DNA from: Aspidapion aeneum
Taxonomy: Eukaryota > Arthropoda > Insecta > Coleoptera > Brentidae
Length of the DNA: 64,000 nt
Reading direction: 5' to 3'
NCBI GenBank assembly: GCA_963576565.1
Contig: OY755045.1
Coordinates: 5,949,477-6,013,476 of the forward strand
A program made the position numbers and the translations under genes. This document shows positions 44,797-56,045 of the stretch, in pieces; the stretch's first letter is position 1; each line of letters begins with the position of its first letter. The notes under the pieces were generated by a model that was given only the letters and a program-made list of their open reading frames with translations, ran no database searches and was not told where the DNA came from.

Positions 44797-46371
44797 TCAT
44801 TTCATCAGACCGGAATTTACTGGGATAGTCCCCAAAACTGTTGCAGAATTTCCTCTTTGTATGGCCAAACTTATTTTCTGTGTTATAAAATTACTTGCAC
44901 GTTTATTTTTTGTTTTTAATTTACAGACAATTTCATTTATAAATTTTTTCCCCTCTTCCCCCCAGGGACCAAAAGTTTCCACAGAGAATGGTATAAAATA
45001 AAATCTATCTTCAAGCTCTTTATATTTTTGTTGTTTTAACCTTTCCCCTATTTCAGCTGCTGAACCAGCTTTTATAGATGTTTTTGTAATATATGATTCA
45101 GCCAAGGTATCTCTACAGGTAGCATCCCACAAGAGGGCTTTACCTTTCTTCCATGGGACTAAAGTTAATCCGTCAACACGTTTCCCGTCACTACGACAAA
45201 TATTTGAAGAAAGTTCACGAGGTATAAAGTCTTAACAAAAAGTTTCACGGGCAAGACCTCAGAGGTAAAGGTAGCTACGGGGACGCGTTTCTGCCTCATT
45301 AGGCTTCATTCAGCCCGAGCATAACCATAAAATGGAAGGAGATGGAATGATGATGTGGGTAACTGAAAAAGAAATATGAAATATGGTGTTTACTGAGGAG
45401 AGACCAACTGTCAATTTGCAGCTTCGGTCAGGGTTGCCTCGGTTTTGAGGCTAATTTTGACGTCGCGACGGAGACAGATATAATCTGCTCCCAGAAAACA
45501 GCCTGAGCCCTGGATTTCTTTAAATTTGAAGAAAGTTCACGAGGTATAAAGTCTTAACAAAAAGTTTCACGGGCAAGACCTCAGAGGTAAAGGTAGCTAC
45601 GGGGACGCATTTCTGCCTCATTAGGCTTCGTTCAGCCCGAGCATAACCATAAAATGGAAGGAGATGAAATGATGATGTGGGTAACTGAAAAAGAAATATG
45701 AAATATGGTGTTTACTGAGGAGAGACCAACTGTCAATTTGCAGCTTCGGTCAGGGTTGCCTCGGTTTTGAGGCTAATTTTGACGTCGCGACGGAGACAGA
45801 TATAATCTGCTCCCAGAAAACAGCCTGAGCCCTGGATTTCTTTAAATTTGAAGGAAATTCACGAGGTATAAAGTCTTAACAAAAAGTTTCACGGGCAAGA
45901 CCTCAGAGGTAAAGGTAGCTACGGGGACACGTTTCTGCCTCATTAGGCTTCATTCAGCCCGAGCATAACCATAAAATGGAAGGAGATGAAATGATGATGT
46001 GGGTAACTGAAAAAGAAATATGAAATATGGTGTTTACTGAGGAGAGACCAACTGTCAATTTGCAGCTTCGGTCAGGGTTGCCTCGGTATATATTCTAAAT
46101 AAATATTCTGTGGTTCAAGTACAGCTGGAATGTCAACAGAATTTAGTGCACGTTTGAGTATATATTCAGTAACTTGTGTCTTGCCCAACGACCTGCATTC
46201 TTGTTGCAGTATAGTCCATGCATATTTATCAACTTTTTTGCCGTAAATGCAATCGTGTGGTTCAACAACAGGTTCTCCAATTCGAAGTAATACAGAAATT
46301 CGAAATGAAGGATCATCAAGAAGATTGCCTAAAGTAGATGACGGTAAAGCTTTTAACCATGCAGAACTTTC
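44797..46371 (-). pseudogene. Retroelement ORF with a possible restriction-like endonuclease domain, split by a satellite
   Basis: Minus strand. 46371-46087 encodes SSAWLKALPSSTLGNLLDDP, then GEPVVEPHDCIYGKKVDKYA and ALNSVDIPAVLEP. After the array, 45230-44797 encodes DGKRVDGLTLVPWKKGKALL, WDATCRDTLAES and ISLAIQRGNSATVLGT, ending at a TGA/TAA region. I associate this 'SAWL-ALP ... DGK.PDG...WD.TC.DT ... QRGN..S.LGT' block with retroelement-derived proteins repeated in many invertebrate genomes. The D...WD.T spacing suggests a PD-(D/E)XK-type nuclease, but that is inference. The two parts join in frame if the satellite (45206-46086) is removed. 'tatttttag' just upstream of 46371 would be a plausible splice acceptor. 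A host-domesticated exon is an alternative. Confidence 0.6.
45206..46086. repeat. 322-bp tandem satellite, 2.7 units
   Basis: Unit starts at 45206, 45528 and 45850 (exact period 322), the last cut at 'gggttgcctcggt'. Units differ by only a few substitutions. Each contains 'gaagaaagttcacgaggtat', which is also part of the disrupted coding sequence, so the amplified unit took up flanking DNA. A twister-like motif lies in each unit on the minus strand (45274-45322 and at +322 steps). Confidence 0.9.
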
Positions 46372-47310
46372 CTAAAAATAAGTTAAAAACTAAAAAACAA
46401 TGAACTCTATTTAAAATTGCAAACTTTTTAGAGAACCCTTGTAGTATTTGTTTAAAAAAATATTTACGTATCACACTAGAATAATAATTTAGTTAACATA
46501 CTTTGTATTTCATTAATGTTCAGAATTGCAAAATGCTTCTTTGTAGCGGACACGGTCAAAAGAAACTCACCGAGCCTCGATAAACTGGGGCCAAAAGTTA
46601 ATTGAATCGGTAAAATTTAGGTGGCGAGACCGTCACCATTTTTATTGTACCTTACAATGTTAAAAATTGTCAAATTATTGCCAATTTTAAAAAATGTCTC
46701 ATGATGCAACTTTAGAAAAAACCGTAACCCCAGACAAATTCCAAGAATAAATTTTTACTATTTTTAGTTAGGTAATATGCATATTTAACAACAGAAAAAT
46801 GTCTACCAAAGCTTGCGATCCGCAAGATAAAATTTAAAGATGTCTTAACTTTAAATAATTGGTGAAAGAGGTATCTTAAAACAGGCTGGCCTACAAAAGC
46901 ACCGAGTTACAGTATGGTGGGGCCATAGAGATGCAAAAACCCACACCCTGGGTTAAGATTCGGAAAAACGTAATTTAGCGAATTTTAGGGTACGGAACAG
47001 TGACGTAGCGTGAGGGGGCGCGGGGGGTTTGTCGAACCCCGCCTCCTACCCCGCCCCCCCGCGATGAGGAATAATTTTATTAAATTTATCCAAAATCCAA
47101 CAGTAAGGAATGAAATTATTTTCAAAATAATGGCTAATACGTAGGTAATATCGTCACCATTAGCACAATAAATCTGTTTAATTTTTGAATTCTCCTGTTT
47201 GGCACTGGTCCAAAAGCCGTTTTTCTAATGTCTTTTAGTAGCAAAAAAATCTTTAAATCTGTCAGTCTTTGACCATATTTTTTCCGTTCAAAATTTTTTT
47301 AAAGTAATTA
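46372..47310. other. No recognised feature
   Basis: 'cagtgacgtagcgtgaggggg' near 46998, followed by C-rich sequence, looks like a hAT left end. No right end was found. Otherwise AT-rich. Confidence 0.4.
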
Positions 47311-47908
47311 CAGTGAAACCTCCCATAAGCGGACATTCACGATTTCGTCGATTTTGTCCGCTTATTGCAGTTGTCCGCTTATGAGAGAGAACTGCGAAAT
47401 TTTAATATATATTTATTAACAATTTCCGCTGCTTCAGTTTTTCCGACATAAAATTCAGCGATCTATCGTGCTTATAGAAGTTCCTTCTCCGAAACGTTAA
47501 CAACTTCCATTTTTACACGTAAACTAAGAAGTTTTTACTAGGCGCCATTTCAAAGAGATCTATTACCTCCCAACTGAACAAGAAAAATAAAACACAGCAG
47601 TCCCGCCAAATAATATATGTTGTAAATACGACAGAAGTATTTAGTCTCTTAGTAATTCCCCGGCAGCAGAGTGCGTTGTTGCCAACATACTACATAATAT
47701 TTATGCCCATGTCGTGCAGCGCTCCGTCCCGTTGTCAGAGGTTCGCGTCCGGATAAGTGAGGTTTCAGAATTTTTTAATAAAAAATTTTTTTCCGCGTCC
47801 TGTTATTTGAGTGTCCGGTTATAGGAGTGAATTTTACATGTAAAAAATAGGAAAAAGCTTGGTTCCGACAAATTTGTCCGCTTAAAGGGAGTGTCCGCTT
47901 AATAGCTG
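47311..47908. mobile_element. pogo-like element with CAGTGAAACCTCC end
   Basis: Left end CAGTGAAACCTCCCATAAGC, right end (as complement) CAGCTATTAAGCGGACA. TA lies on both sides (47309-47310, 47909-47910). The motif 'gtccgctta' recurs five times. 'cggataagtgaggtttcag' at about 47750 looks like a second inner right end. Non-coding. Confidence 0.7.
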
Positions 47909-48039
47909 TATCTGGAATGTCGGAAATTTCGGCGCAATATTGGCTGACTCGTGCCCATATTCTTGACGGTCCGTGAATTGAGTACAGGTTATCTTATTAT
48001 CTCCTCTCTCTCATTTCATTTGGGTTGAAGTGAGTGAGT

Positions 48040-49290
48040 GAGTCCTCAATACGTAATAAAACAAAATAAGCTGGATTGCAATAATTACAGAGGAATTTCA
48101 GTAACCAGTATTCTACGTAGATTGTACTGTAGGATTCTTAGAGATCTAATAGAGAATGATTTTCATGAACAAGAAGAAGAAGAGCAAAGTGGATTTCGTG
48201 AAGGCAGATCTTGTAGTGATAATGTTTTTTGTCTTAAACAAGTAAATGAGAAAAGGAGTGCCAGAAATATAGACTCAGACCTTTGTGGACCTACAAAAAG
48301 CATATGATATCGTTCCAGCAGAAAAATTATGGACAGTGTTAGAACAAACTAATATCAATCATACATATATAAAAGCGATAAAAGAACTTTACAAAGGGTC
48401 AACATCTAAAATTAAAATTGGAAATCGACTTTCAAAAGAATTCCAGGTAACGAAAGACTCAAGACAGGGATGTCGTATCTCTCCAAATCTTTTTAAAATA
48501 TATATCGCAGTAGCTCTAAAAAACTGGAAACGTACACGGCATGGGAATACAACTTAACGACCGATTTACCATATACACACTACAGTTTGCTGACGACCAA
48601 GTAATTGTAGCTAATGATAAAGAAAACATGAAGTATATGATAAGAAAGTTAACGGAAGAATACCAAAAGTGGGGGTTAACAGTGAACGTGAACAAGACAC
48701 AGTACTTATGTATTGGAAACGAATCAAGTTAGTTAGAACTGCAATGAGTATGTATACTTGGGTGTCACATTGGATAAGACAGGAACACACTGTAAATAAC
48801 TGGAATAAAGAATAGTAAAAGCAAAAAAGGTAATTGGTTGGCTTAACAGAATTTTATGGAGCAGAGAGTTAAACAAGAATGTAAAATTTAACATATATGA
48901 AACAATGGTGAAAAGCACACTGTTGATGGAAAGCGTCGAAATGGATGCAATAAGAAGATCAATGAGAATATCTAGAACAGATCATATAAGACATGAGATC
49001 ATAAAAGAAAGAATGGGAATCGAGGGAAGCATAACGGATGACATCACTAAAAGATAACTGATATGGTACGGCCATGTACAACGGATTAACGACGAAAGAT
49101 TACCAAAGCAGGTCCTAGAATGGCAACCAATAGGGCGCAGAAAAGGAGGGCGTCCTAAACTGGAATGGCAAAAATCAATCCAAAGATCAATGAGTCGAAA
49201 AAACCTGACGGAAGATGATTGTCAGAATAGAAGGAGGTGGAGAATAGGCGTCGGACAACGTAGAAAAACGTTCTAAACCGACATAGTAGT
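48040..49290 (+). mobile_element. LINE family L2, reverse-transcriptase copy
   Basis: The longest L2 copy. Successive frames give NNYRGISVTSILRRLYCRIL and QSGFREGRSCSDNVFCLKQ (48038-48307), DLQKAYDIVPAEKLWTVLEQ with the RQGCRISPNLFKIY block (48285-48557), then FADDQVIVANDKEN with the catalytic aspartates (48541-48732). After in-frame damage comes the basic tail RRKGGRPKLEWQKSI ... RRRWRIGVGQRRKTF up to the stop near 49276. The order is right for a non-LTR reverse transcriptase. At least three frame breaks make it inactive; the endonuclease domain is absent. Confidence 0.85.
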
Positions 49291-49292
49291 AG

Positions 49293-49353
49293 TACTTACC
49301 TATGGATCCCAGACCTGGACACTTACAAAATCAAACATAGATAAGGTAACAAA
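49293..49353 (+). mobile_element. LINE L1 scrap
   Basis: 'cttacctatggatcccagac' to 'gataaggtaacaaa' matches the L1 sequence around 52220-52284 (LTYGSQTWTLT). It directly abuts the L2 3' end. Confidence 0.6.
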
Positions 49354-50469
49354 TTTTTGAGTTAATAAGACATGAAAGAGGCGGCGAAGAGAACAATTTT
49401 TGTTTTTGCTTTCTTAAATGTAATTAAAAAAGATTATTGTAAATCACTATTTAAAAGACAAAACATGGATTTAAAAACAATCAGATTGACATGTCGTCAG
49501 CATTAAATAAAATTAACAATTACATTTCGAAAAACATTTCCTTGAAACAATGTCCAGAAGTTATTTTTCAGAAAAATATAAAAATTTTTATGGTATTGTA
49601 TTTTCTAAAAACAGATTTCGAAAACGCAATTAAAACCCTGATTTATTAGGCACAACATAATAAAGAGCGAAAGTTTTATTTCTTTTTCCATTTTTTTGCA
49701 TTATAAGCAATAAATTTGTCTTTTCGTAGATCTAAAAATAAAAATACTAAGACTTACTAAGGAAGATAATTTAGAACCAAGCCATTGTCATTTTGATAGA
49801 AAAATAAAGTTTGAAACATCGGTTTTATTTTTTTTACAACTTGTTTTAATAAAATGTATATTGATTCACACCCCGGGCGCCTCAATAGGATTGCTCGCTT
49901 GCCCATGTACATATAAGTACGGCCAAGGCCTCCGCGCACTTACACAAGAATTTTTCTTTTCGGCACTTATACTTCTCGGCCCTTTCTAAAATTTTTAAAG
50001 GCAATAGACAAAATAGTGGAGCATCTTCTTTCAAAAAAATTTAAAAAAATTGAAGGGGTCACATTTTCAAAATGGCGATTTTTTAAATTTATTGTCTTGT
50101 ACTAAGGTCACTCTTGTTCTTATTTCTAAACAGTGGTAAACTTTTTTCTTGCAAAGTTCGTATTTTTTCAGGAAAAATCATAAACCATAGATATGTTTTG
50201 GCCAATTAAGAAGATAAAACACCCTGTAGATTTAAGGAATCGCAACATTTTTTCAAATTTTTTATTTTGGTGTAATCGGTATCCCTAGAGGAAGCAAAAA
50301 ATAAATTTTATTAAAATCAAAATTTTAAAGTTCAAAAGTTGGCCCCCTATATTGTATGCAGGCCATTGGCAATAACAGGGGGCAATAAATGTCTCCATTT
50401 TAGATAACATCATATTTATTTCCTCTTCTTTCCATTGATGCCGGCGATTTTCCAATAAGGACAAAATAT
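49354..50469. other. No recognised feature
   Basis: AT-rich. A 'aaaacaccctgtagattt' motif at about 50217 marks the end of some dispersed repeat. Confidence 0.45.
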
Positions 50470-51345
50470 TAGGGATGTTGTATCTCTCCAACTCTTTTTA
50501 AAATATATATCGCAGTAGCTCTAAAAAACTGGAAACGTAAACTGCCCGGCATGGGAATACAATTTAACGATTGATTTACCATATACACACTACAGTTTGC
50601 TGACCACCAAGTAATTGTAGCTAATGATAAAGAAGACATGGAGTATATAATGAGAAAGTTAATGGAAGAATACCAAAGTGGGGATTAACAAAGAACGTGG
50701 ACAAGACACAGTACTTATGTATTGGAAACGAATCCAGTGAGTTAGAAATAGACAATGGACAAGAAATATCTCCAAGCAATGAGTATGTATACTTGGGTGT
50801 CACATTTGATAGGACAGGAACAGACTGTGAAGAACTGGAAAAAAGAATAGTAAAAGCAAAAAAGGTTATTGGATGTCTTAATAGTATTTTATGGAGCAGA
50901 GAGATAAAAAAGAATGTAAAATTTAACATATATGAAACAATGGTGAAAAGCACGCTGTTGTATGGAATTGAGACTTGTCGCGTAACAGAAAAATACAAAA
51001 CAAAAATGGAAAGTGTCTGAAATATCTAGAACAGATCACATAAGAAATGAGATCATAAAAGAAAGAATGGGAATCGAGGGAAGCATAACGGATGACATCA
51101 CTTAAAGGCAACTGATATGGTACAGACATCTACAACGGATGAACGACGAAAGATTACCAAAGCAGGTCCTAGAATGGCAACCAATAGGGCGCAGAAAAAG
51201 AGGGCGTCCTAAACTAGAATGGCAACAGTCAATCCAAAGATCAATGAGTCAAAAAAATCTGACAGATGATTGTCAGGATCGAAGGAGGTGGAGAAAAGGC
51301 GTCGGACTACGTAGAAAAACGTTCTAAACAGACATAATAAAAAAA
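50470..51345 (+). mobile_element. LINE family L2, 5'-truncated copy
   Basis: Starts at the SPTLFKIYIAVALKNWKRK segment. The FADD region is present but shifted (50560-50690). 50697-51020 reads DKTQYLCIGNESSELEIDNG and GVTFDRTGTDCEELEKRIVK; 51139-51327 reads MNDERLPKQVLEWQPIGRRK to the stop. Collinear with 48.5-49.3 kb. Confidence 0.85.
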
Positions 51346-51874
51346 TATTTTATTGTATTCATTATACTTATAAAGATAAAAAAATATATTTTTGCATTTG
51401 GAAAACGAATTACGTTGGTAGTTTATTATTGAAAAAGAAAAACATCCACTTTTAGATTCCAAAAATGTTTATTTTTCGACCAAACGCCAACTCGCATAAC
51501 TTTTGAAAAATTGCCCAAATTTATTATAAAACTTTTCTTTTCGTTTGTTTCGAAAAATGTTAACAAATGAGTCACATAAACTTGCTGAGATGCGGAATAC
51601 GAAAATAGCAAGTCTACGGTCAGTGGAAAACTGTCCAAAAGTTAAAAATCTCAACTTATGACTCATTTTAAATAAATTTTTGGATGGGCTCGCTCATGAT
51701 TCCATCCAAAACATATGAATGGCGTGCACTAGCTAAAGGAACATGTTTTGGTGACAGACAATTTTATGTTATAAAAGTTATAATTAATTCATTTATAAAA
51801 AAAAAAACATTTTTGACTATAAAAAATTTTGACGCAAATTTTTTTCAAAATATATTGCTTTTTTTCTGATACAC
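51346..51874. other. No recognised feature
   Basis: AT-rich sequence. Confidence 0.5.
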
Positions 51875-52545
51875 AATGATATCGCCTTAATAACAGATAA
51901 GAAAGAAGAACTGATAAAAATCCTGGAAGAACTGGATACAGTAGCTAATAATATAGGCTTGAGTATGAACTACACTAAAACTAAAATTATAACAAACACA
52001 GATGAAAATATCACGATCAGAATAAACCAGGTGAAAATAGAAGAAGCAGAGAAATATATAGACCTGAGACAAAATATTAAACTAAAAAAAAAAAAAAGAA
52101 AACCAAACAGCTGAAATCAAGAAACGAGTAAGATTGGCCTGGGCAGCATTCGGTAAATTAGGCTATATATTAAAAAATATCCTCAGTACCTCAAAACGAA
52201 AGTGTATAACCAATTTATCCTTCCTGTCCTTACCTATGGATCCCAGACCTGGACACTTACAAGATCATACAGGGATAAGGTAACAAAAGCCCAAAGATCA
52301 ATGGAAAGACAAATGTTACATGTAAAGCTAACAGATGGAAAAAGGAATGAATGGAAAGAAAGAAGAAATAAAACAAAAGTAAGGGAACAAATGTATTGTA
52401 AACTGGAGACCTTGGGAAAATAAAAGAAGTAGGGGAAGACCACAAATGAGATGGGCGGACGATTTGAAGAAATATACGGGAGCTAGATGGATGAACACGG
52501 CGACAGACAGGGAAGAGTGGAAGATATTGGGGGGGCCTATACACC
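51875..52545 (+). mobile_element. LINE family L1, 5'-truncated copy
   Basis: Begins right after the FADD position (NDIALITDKKEELIKILEEL, then IGLSMNYTKTKIITNTDENI). 52202-52423 reads YNQFILPVLTYGSQTWTLTR, KAQRSMERQMLHVKLTDGKR. 52430-52545 gives RWADDLKKYTGARWMNTATD. Two frameshifts and an A-run (52084-52098) disrupt it. Confidence 0.85.
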
Positions 52546-52824
52546 TCCCCTATGATACGCTTATGATCGTCATATATTTATTTTATAACGTTTTAAAATA
52601 ACGTTTAGATTACCATCTGTTTGTTTAAAATTGCGAGTCGGAAAACCTTGTTAGTTATTTGTTCGATTATAAAATCGAAAATAGGAGATTTTAATGATTT
52701 TTTTTTATTAAATAAACAAAATCTAGTCCGGATCTGACGACCCACGCCGTTGGAAGTGGAATCTTAAGGTCAGGAGCGGACTGAAAAAAAGTTGTTTTAT
52801 TACAAATTGTATCAAGGACAATTT
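52546..52824. other. No recognised feature
   Basis: AT-rich sequence. Confidence 0.5.
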
Positions 52825-53335
52825 AAAAACTTAGATTGGGAAGAAATACGCATCAAAGTAACCGGACAATACTTAAACTTCTTAAGATATGCTTAAGAAC
52901 AACTGATAAAAATCCTGGAAGAACTGGATACAGCAGCTAAAAATCTTACTCTACATGGTCTATTTTTTCTTGGTTTATTCTGATTGTGATATCTTTATCT
53001 GTCTGTTATGATTTTAGCTTTAGTGTAGTTCATACTCAAGCCTATATTTTTAGCTGCTGTATCCAGTTCTTCCATCATTTTTATCAGTTCTTCTTTCTTA
53101 TTTGTTATTAAGGCGATAACGTCAGCATATCTTAGGTGGTTCAAGTATTGTCCGCTTATTTTGATGCCTATTTCTTCCCAATTCAAGTTTTTAAAAATAC
53201 CTCTAGGAGCCAGATTAAATAGTTAAGGGGATATTGTGTCATCCTGTCTGACACCTCTTCTTATACCGATTGACTTGGTTCCTTCGTGGAATTTGATTGA
53301 TTTTGTTGCTTCGCTATACAGAGTGTCCCAGATAA
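52825..53335. mobile_element. Head-to-head pair of LINE L1 fragments
   Basis: 52825-52950 (plus) reads LDWEEIRIKVTGQYLNFLRY ... EELDTAAKN. 52951-53335 (minus) covers the same protein region: MNWEEIGIKISGQYLNHLRY, ADVIALITNKKEELIKMMEE, LSMNYTKAKI, and upstream RQGDTISPKLF-type sequence. The aligned parts form an inverted duplication. Inverted LINE copies can arise by twin priming, but the sequence overlap points rather to two separate events or a rearrangement. Confidence 0.75.
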
Positions 53336-53465
53336 ACGCAACTACATGAGCATTTCGGAAACAGTAAGAGATACGAGTTTGTTTAAACGAGAAAAAAGTT
53401 TTTGATAAATTCTAATTGGATCTTTTACTTTTTTGATATTCCACCCACGTTGGACATTTTTTTTT

Positions 53466-54297
53466 TAAATTTGTATTTAAAAAATGAGTAATTAACTTGA
53501 AGCTTCTGGGTCAGGGTCGGATTAAAAACTTTTCTTGTTAATTTTCTAAAAACAAAATGATTTTTTTTTCTTGACAGAAACTATTTAAACAAAATGCCGA
53601 CGTACCTACACACATACGGGGAAATTTGTGCCAACATTTCTTGACATGAATTTGTATATTAAATCTAATGAAAACAAAAGTAAACAGTGAACCGACGTGT
53701 ATGGACACGGTGTATGTGACACCCCACCTTACCAACGGAGGGTTAGAGCTTTTCTTTAATATTTGAATTTAAAAAAATAGTAATTAACTTGAAGCTTCTG
53801 GGTCAGGATCGGATTAAAAACTTTTCTTGTTAATTTTCTAAAAACAAAATGATTTTTTTTTCTTGACAGAAACTATTTAAACAAAATGCCGACGTACCTA
53901 CACACATACGAGGAAATTTGTGCCAACATTTCTTGACATGAATTTGTATATTAAATCTAATAAAAACAAAAGTAAACAGTGAACCGACGTGTATGGACAC
54001 GGTGTATGTGACACCCCACCTTACCAACGGAGGGTTAGAGCTTTTCTTTAATATTTGAATTTAAAAAAATAGTAATTAACTTGAAGCTTCTGGGTCAGGG
54101 TCGGATTAAAAACTTTTCTTGTTAATTTTCTAAAAACAAAATGATTTTTTTTTTCTTGACAGAAACTATTTAAACAAAATGCCGACGTACCTACAAACAT
54201 ACGGGGAAATTTGTGCCAACATTTCTTGACATGAATTTGTATATTAAATCTAATGAAAACATAAATAAACAGTGAGCCGACGTGTATGGACCCGGTG
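53466..54297. repeat. 292-bp tandem satellite, 2.8 units
   Basis: 'agtaattaacttgaagcttc' starts at 53487, 53779 and 54071, giving an exact 292-bp period. Units 1 and 2 are almost identical; unit 3 ends near 'ggacccggtgttt'. Each of the first two encodes the same 65-codon minus-strand frame, which I take as chance because it is only as conserved as the DNA. Confidence 0.9.
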
Positions 54298-54489
54298 TTT
54301 AAATTTTTTTGGAATTGAAATACTTTAGTTCTGGTCTGTAGACAACTAGGTCAAAATCGTCACTAAAAATATGTTTTAAATGTTTATTTGGTTTAATACC
54401 AATCAGAGTTGGAAAATTGTAAAAATGTACTTAGCAGTTTTCAAAAAATACACTCAGGGTGAACTCCATGCTATATCACAGCCTTAAAA

Positions 54490-55250
54490 AGAGGGAATAC
54501 AACCTAACGACCGATTTACGATTTACACACTAAAGTTTGCTGACGACCAAGTAATTGTAGCTAATGATAAAGAAGACATGAAATAAGAATACCAAAAGTG
54601 GGGGTTAACAGTGAACGTGGACAAGACACAGTACTTATGTATTAAAAATGTATCAAGTGAGTTAGAACTAGACAATGGACAAATGATATGGATATGGATA
54701 AGACAGGAACAGACTGTAAAGAACTGGAAAAAAAAATAGTAAAAGCAAGAAAGGTTATTGAATGTCTTAACAGTATTATATGAAGCAGAAAGATAAAAAA
54801 TAATGTAAAATTTAACATATATGAAACAAGGGTAAACGCTGTTGTATGGAATAGAGACTTGTCGCGTAACAGAAAAATACAAAACAAAAATGAAAAATGT
54901 GTCGAAATAGATGCAATAAGAAGATCAATGAGAATATCTAGAACAGATCACATAAGAAATGAGATCATAAAAGAAAGAATGGGAATCGAGGGAAGCATAA
55001 CGGATGACATCACTAAAAGACAGCTGATATGTTACGGCCATGTACAACGGATGAACGACGAAAGATTACCAAAGCAAGTCCCAGAATGGCAACCAATAGG
55101 GCGCAGAAAAAGAGGGCGTCCTAAACTAGAACGGCAACAGTCAATCCAAAGATCAATGAGTCAAAAAAACCTGACTGAAGATGATTGTCAGGATCGAAGG
55201 AGGTGGAGAATATGCGTAGAACAATGTAGAAAAACGTTCTAAACCGGCAT
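54490..55250 (+). mobile_element. LINE family L2, 5'-truncated copy
   Basis: Starts in the NDRFTIYTLKFADDQVIVAN catalytic block with a deletion after it. 54859-55242 is open: IDAIRRSMRISRTDHIRNEI, KERMGIEGSITDDITKRQLI, CYGHVQRMNDERLPKQVPEW, RRRWRICVEQCRKTF. The most intact L2 C-terminus in the window. Confidence 0.85.
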
Positions 55251-55257
55251 AGTAGTA

Positions 55258-55430
55258 AAAACAGTTGTTTTTTAAATATCTTAAAAACTAAAGCTCTCAA
55301 AAAGTTTTTCGTTATCATACAAATTATTGATACGATGCTCCGTTAAAAATATTTTTGACGTTATCTCATTTTTTTGTATCGAAAACAATCCCCTCTGTAG
55401 CAATTGCTGCGTGAACTAAGAAGGTAAAAA
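55258..55430 (+). repeat. Dispersed repeat K, copy 2
   Basis: Short version of 13860-14245, directly after the L2 3' end. Confidence 0.45.
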
Positions 55431-55702
55431 CAACATAAAAAATTATTGAATTTTTTTTTAGTATGCATTAATAAATGAAAACAAAAAGTATTATTGAACT
55501 GTCAAGAGATTGATAAATTAGCAAATATTAGTGCAGGCGCGAAAATTAGTGATGTGTCTAAACAGCAAACCTTGGAAAAACTTTCTGTGTTTACAAAATC
55601 CTCCTAAATCTCCAAAATTTTTCAACAATGGGGTCTTTACACAATTTTAGGATATCCATTTAAACACAAAGTAATACTTTATGATATTAATAATAGTTAT
55701 TT

Positions 55703-55821
55703 ACCTAACTAGTGCGGAAAGTGATACTTTTACGCACGCGACGGCAGTTGCCCGAACGACGCTTTGCGGAGTTCGGGCACGCCGTCAAGGGCGGAAAAGG
55801 CACTTTCCGCAAGAGTTAGGT
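55703..55821. repeat. CpG-rich nested palindrome
   Basis: Outer arms 'acctaactagtgcggaaagt' and the complement of 'acctaactcttgcggaaagt' enclose an inner hairpin 'gacggcagttgcccgaac' / 'gttcgggcacgccgtc'. The region is far more GC-rich than its surroundings. It looks like a small fold-back element or a cruciform-forming regulatory palindrome. Confidence 0.7.
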
Positions 55822-55974
55822 ACAAAATTTTTCCTAGTTGCATAAAAAGCTTGGTTTTACATTTTAATATATTTGGTATTTTTTACATTAAAACAGCAAA
55901 AAACAAATTCTGTTTTCATTTTTAATTTAATTGAGTTTATAAATGGGTCAATAAGTCTAATTAGGCCTGAAATT

Positions 55975-56045
55975 CACGGCGTGCGGAAAGTTCAACTTTC
56001 CGCACGCAAATGCGTGCGTAAAAGTGCACTTTTACGCACGCAAGT
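55975..56045. repeat. Two adjacent CpG-rich palindromes
   Basis: The first is 'gtgcggaaagtt' with its complement around one central base (55981-56005). The second is a perfect 32-bp palindrome centred near 56027 with 'acgcac' ends. Both share 'tgcggaaagt' and 'cttttacgcacgc' words with 55703-55821. Confidence 0.7.

Noticed and set aside
46998..47060. hAT-like left end 'cagtgacgtagcg' with G/C tracts
   Set aside because: No right end or duplication within reach; the element may be truncated.
53538..54027. Two identical 65-codon minus-strand frames
   Set aside because: Their identity merely reflects the 292-bp DNA repeat; there is no family match or start context.
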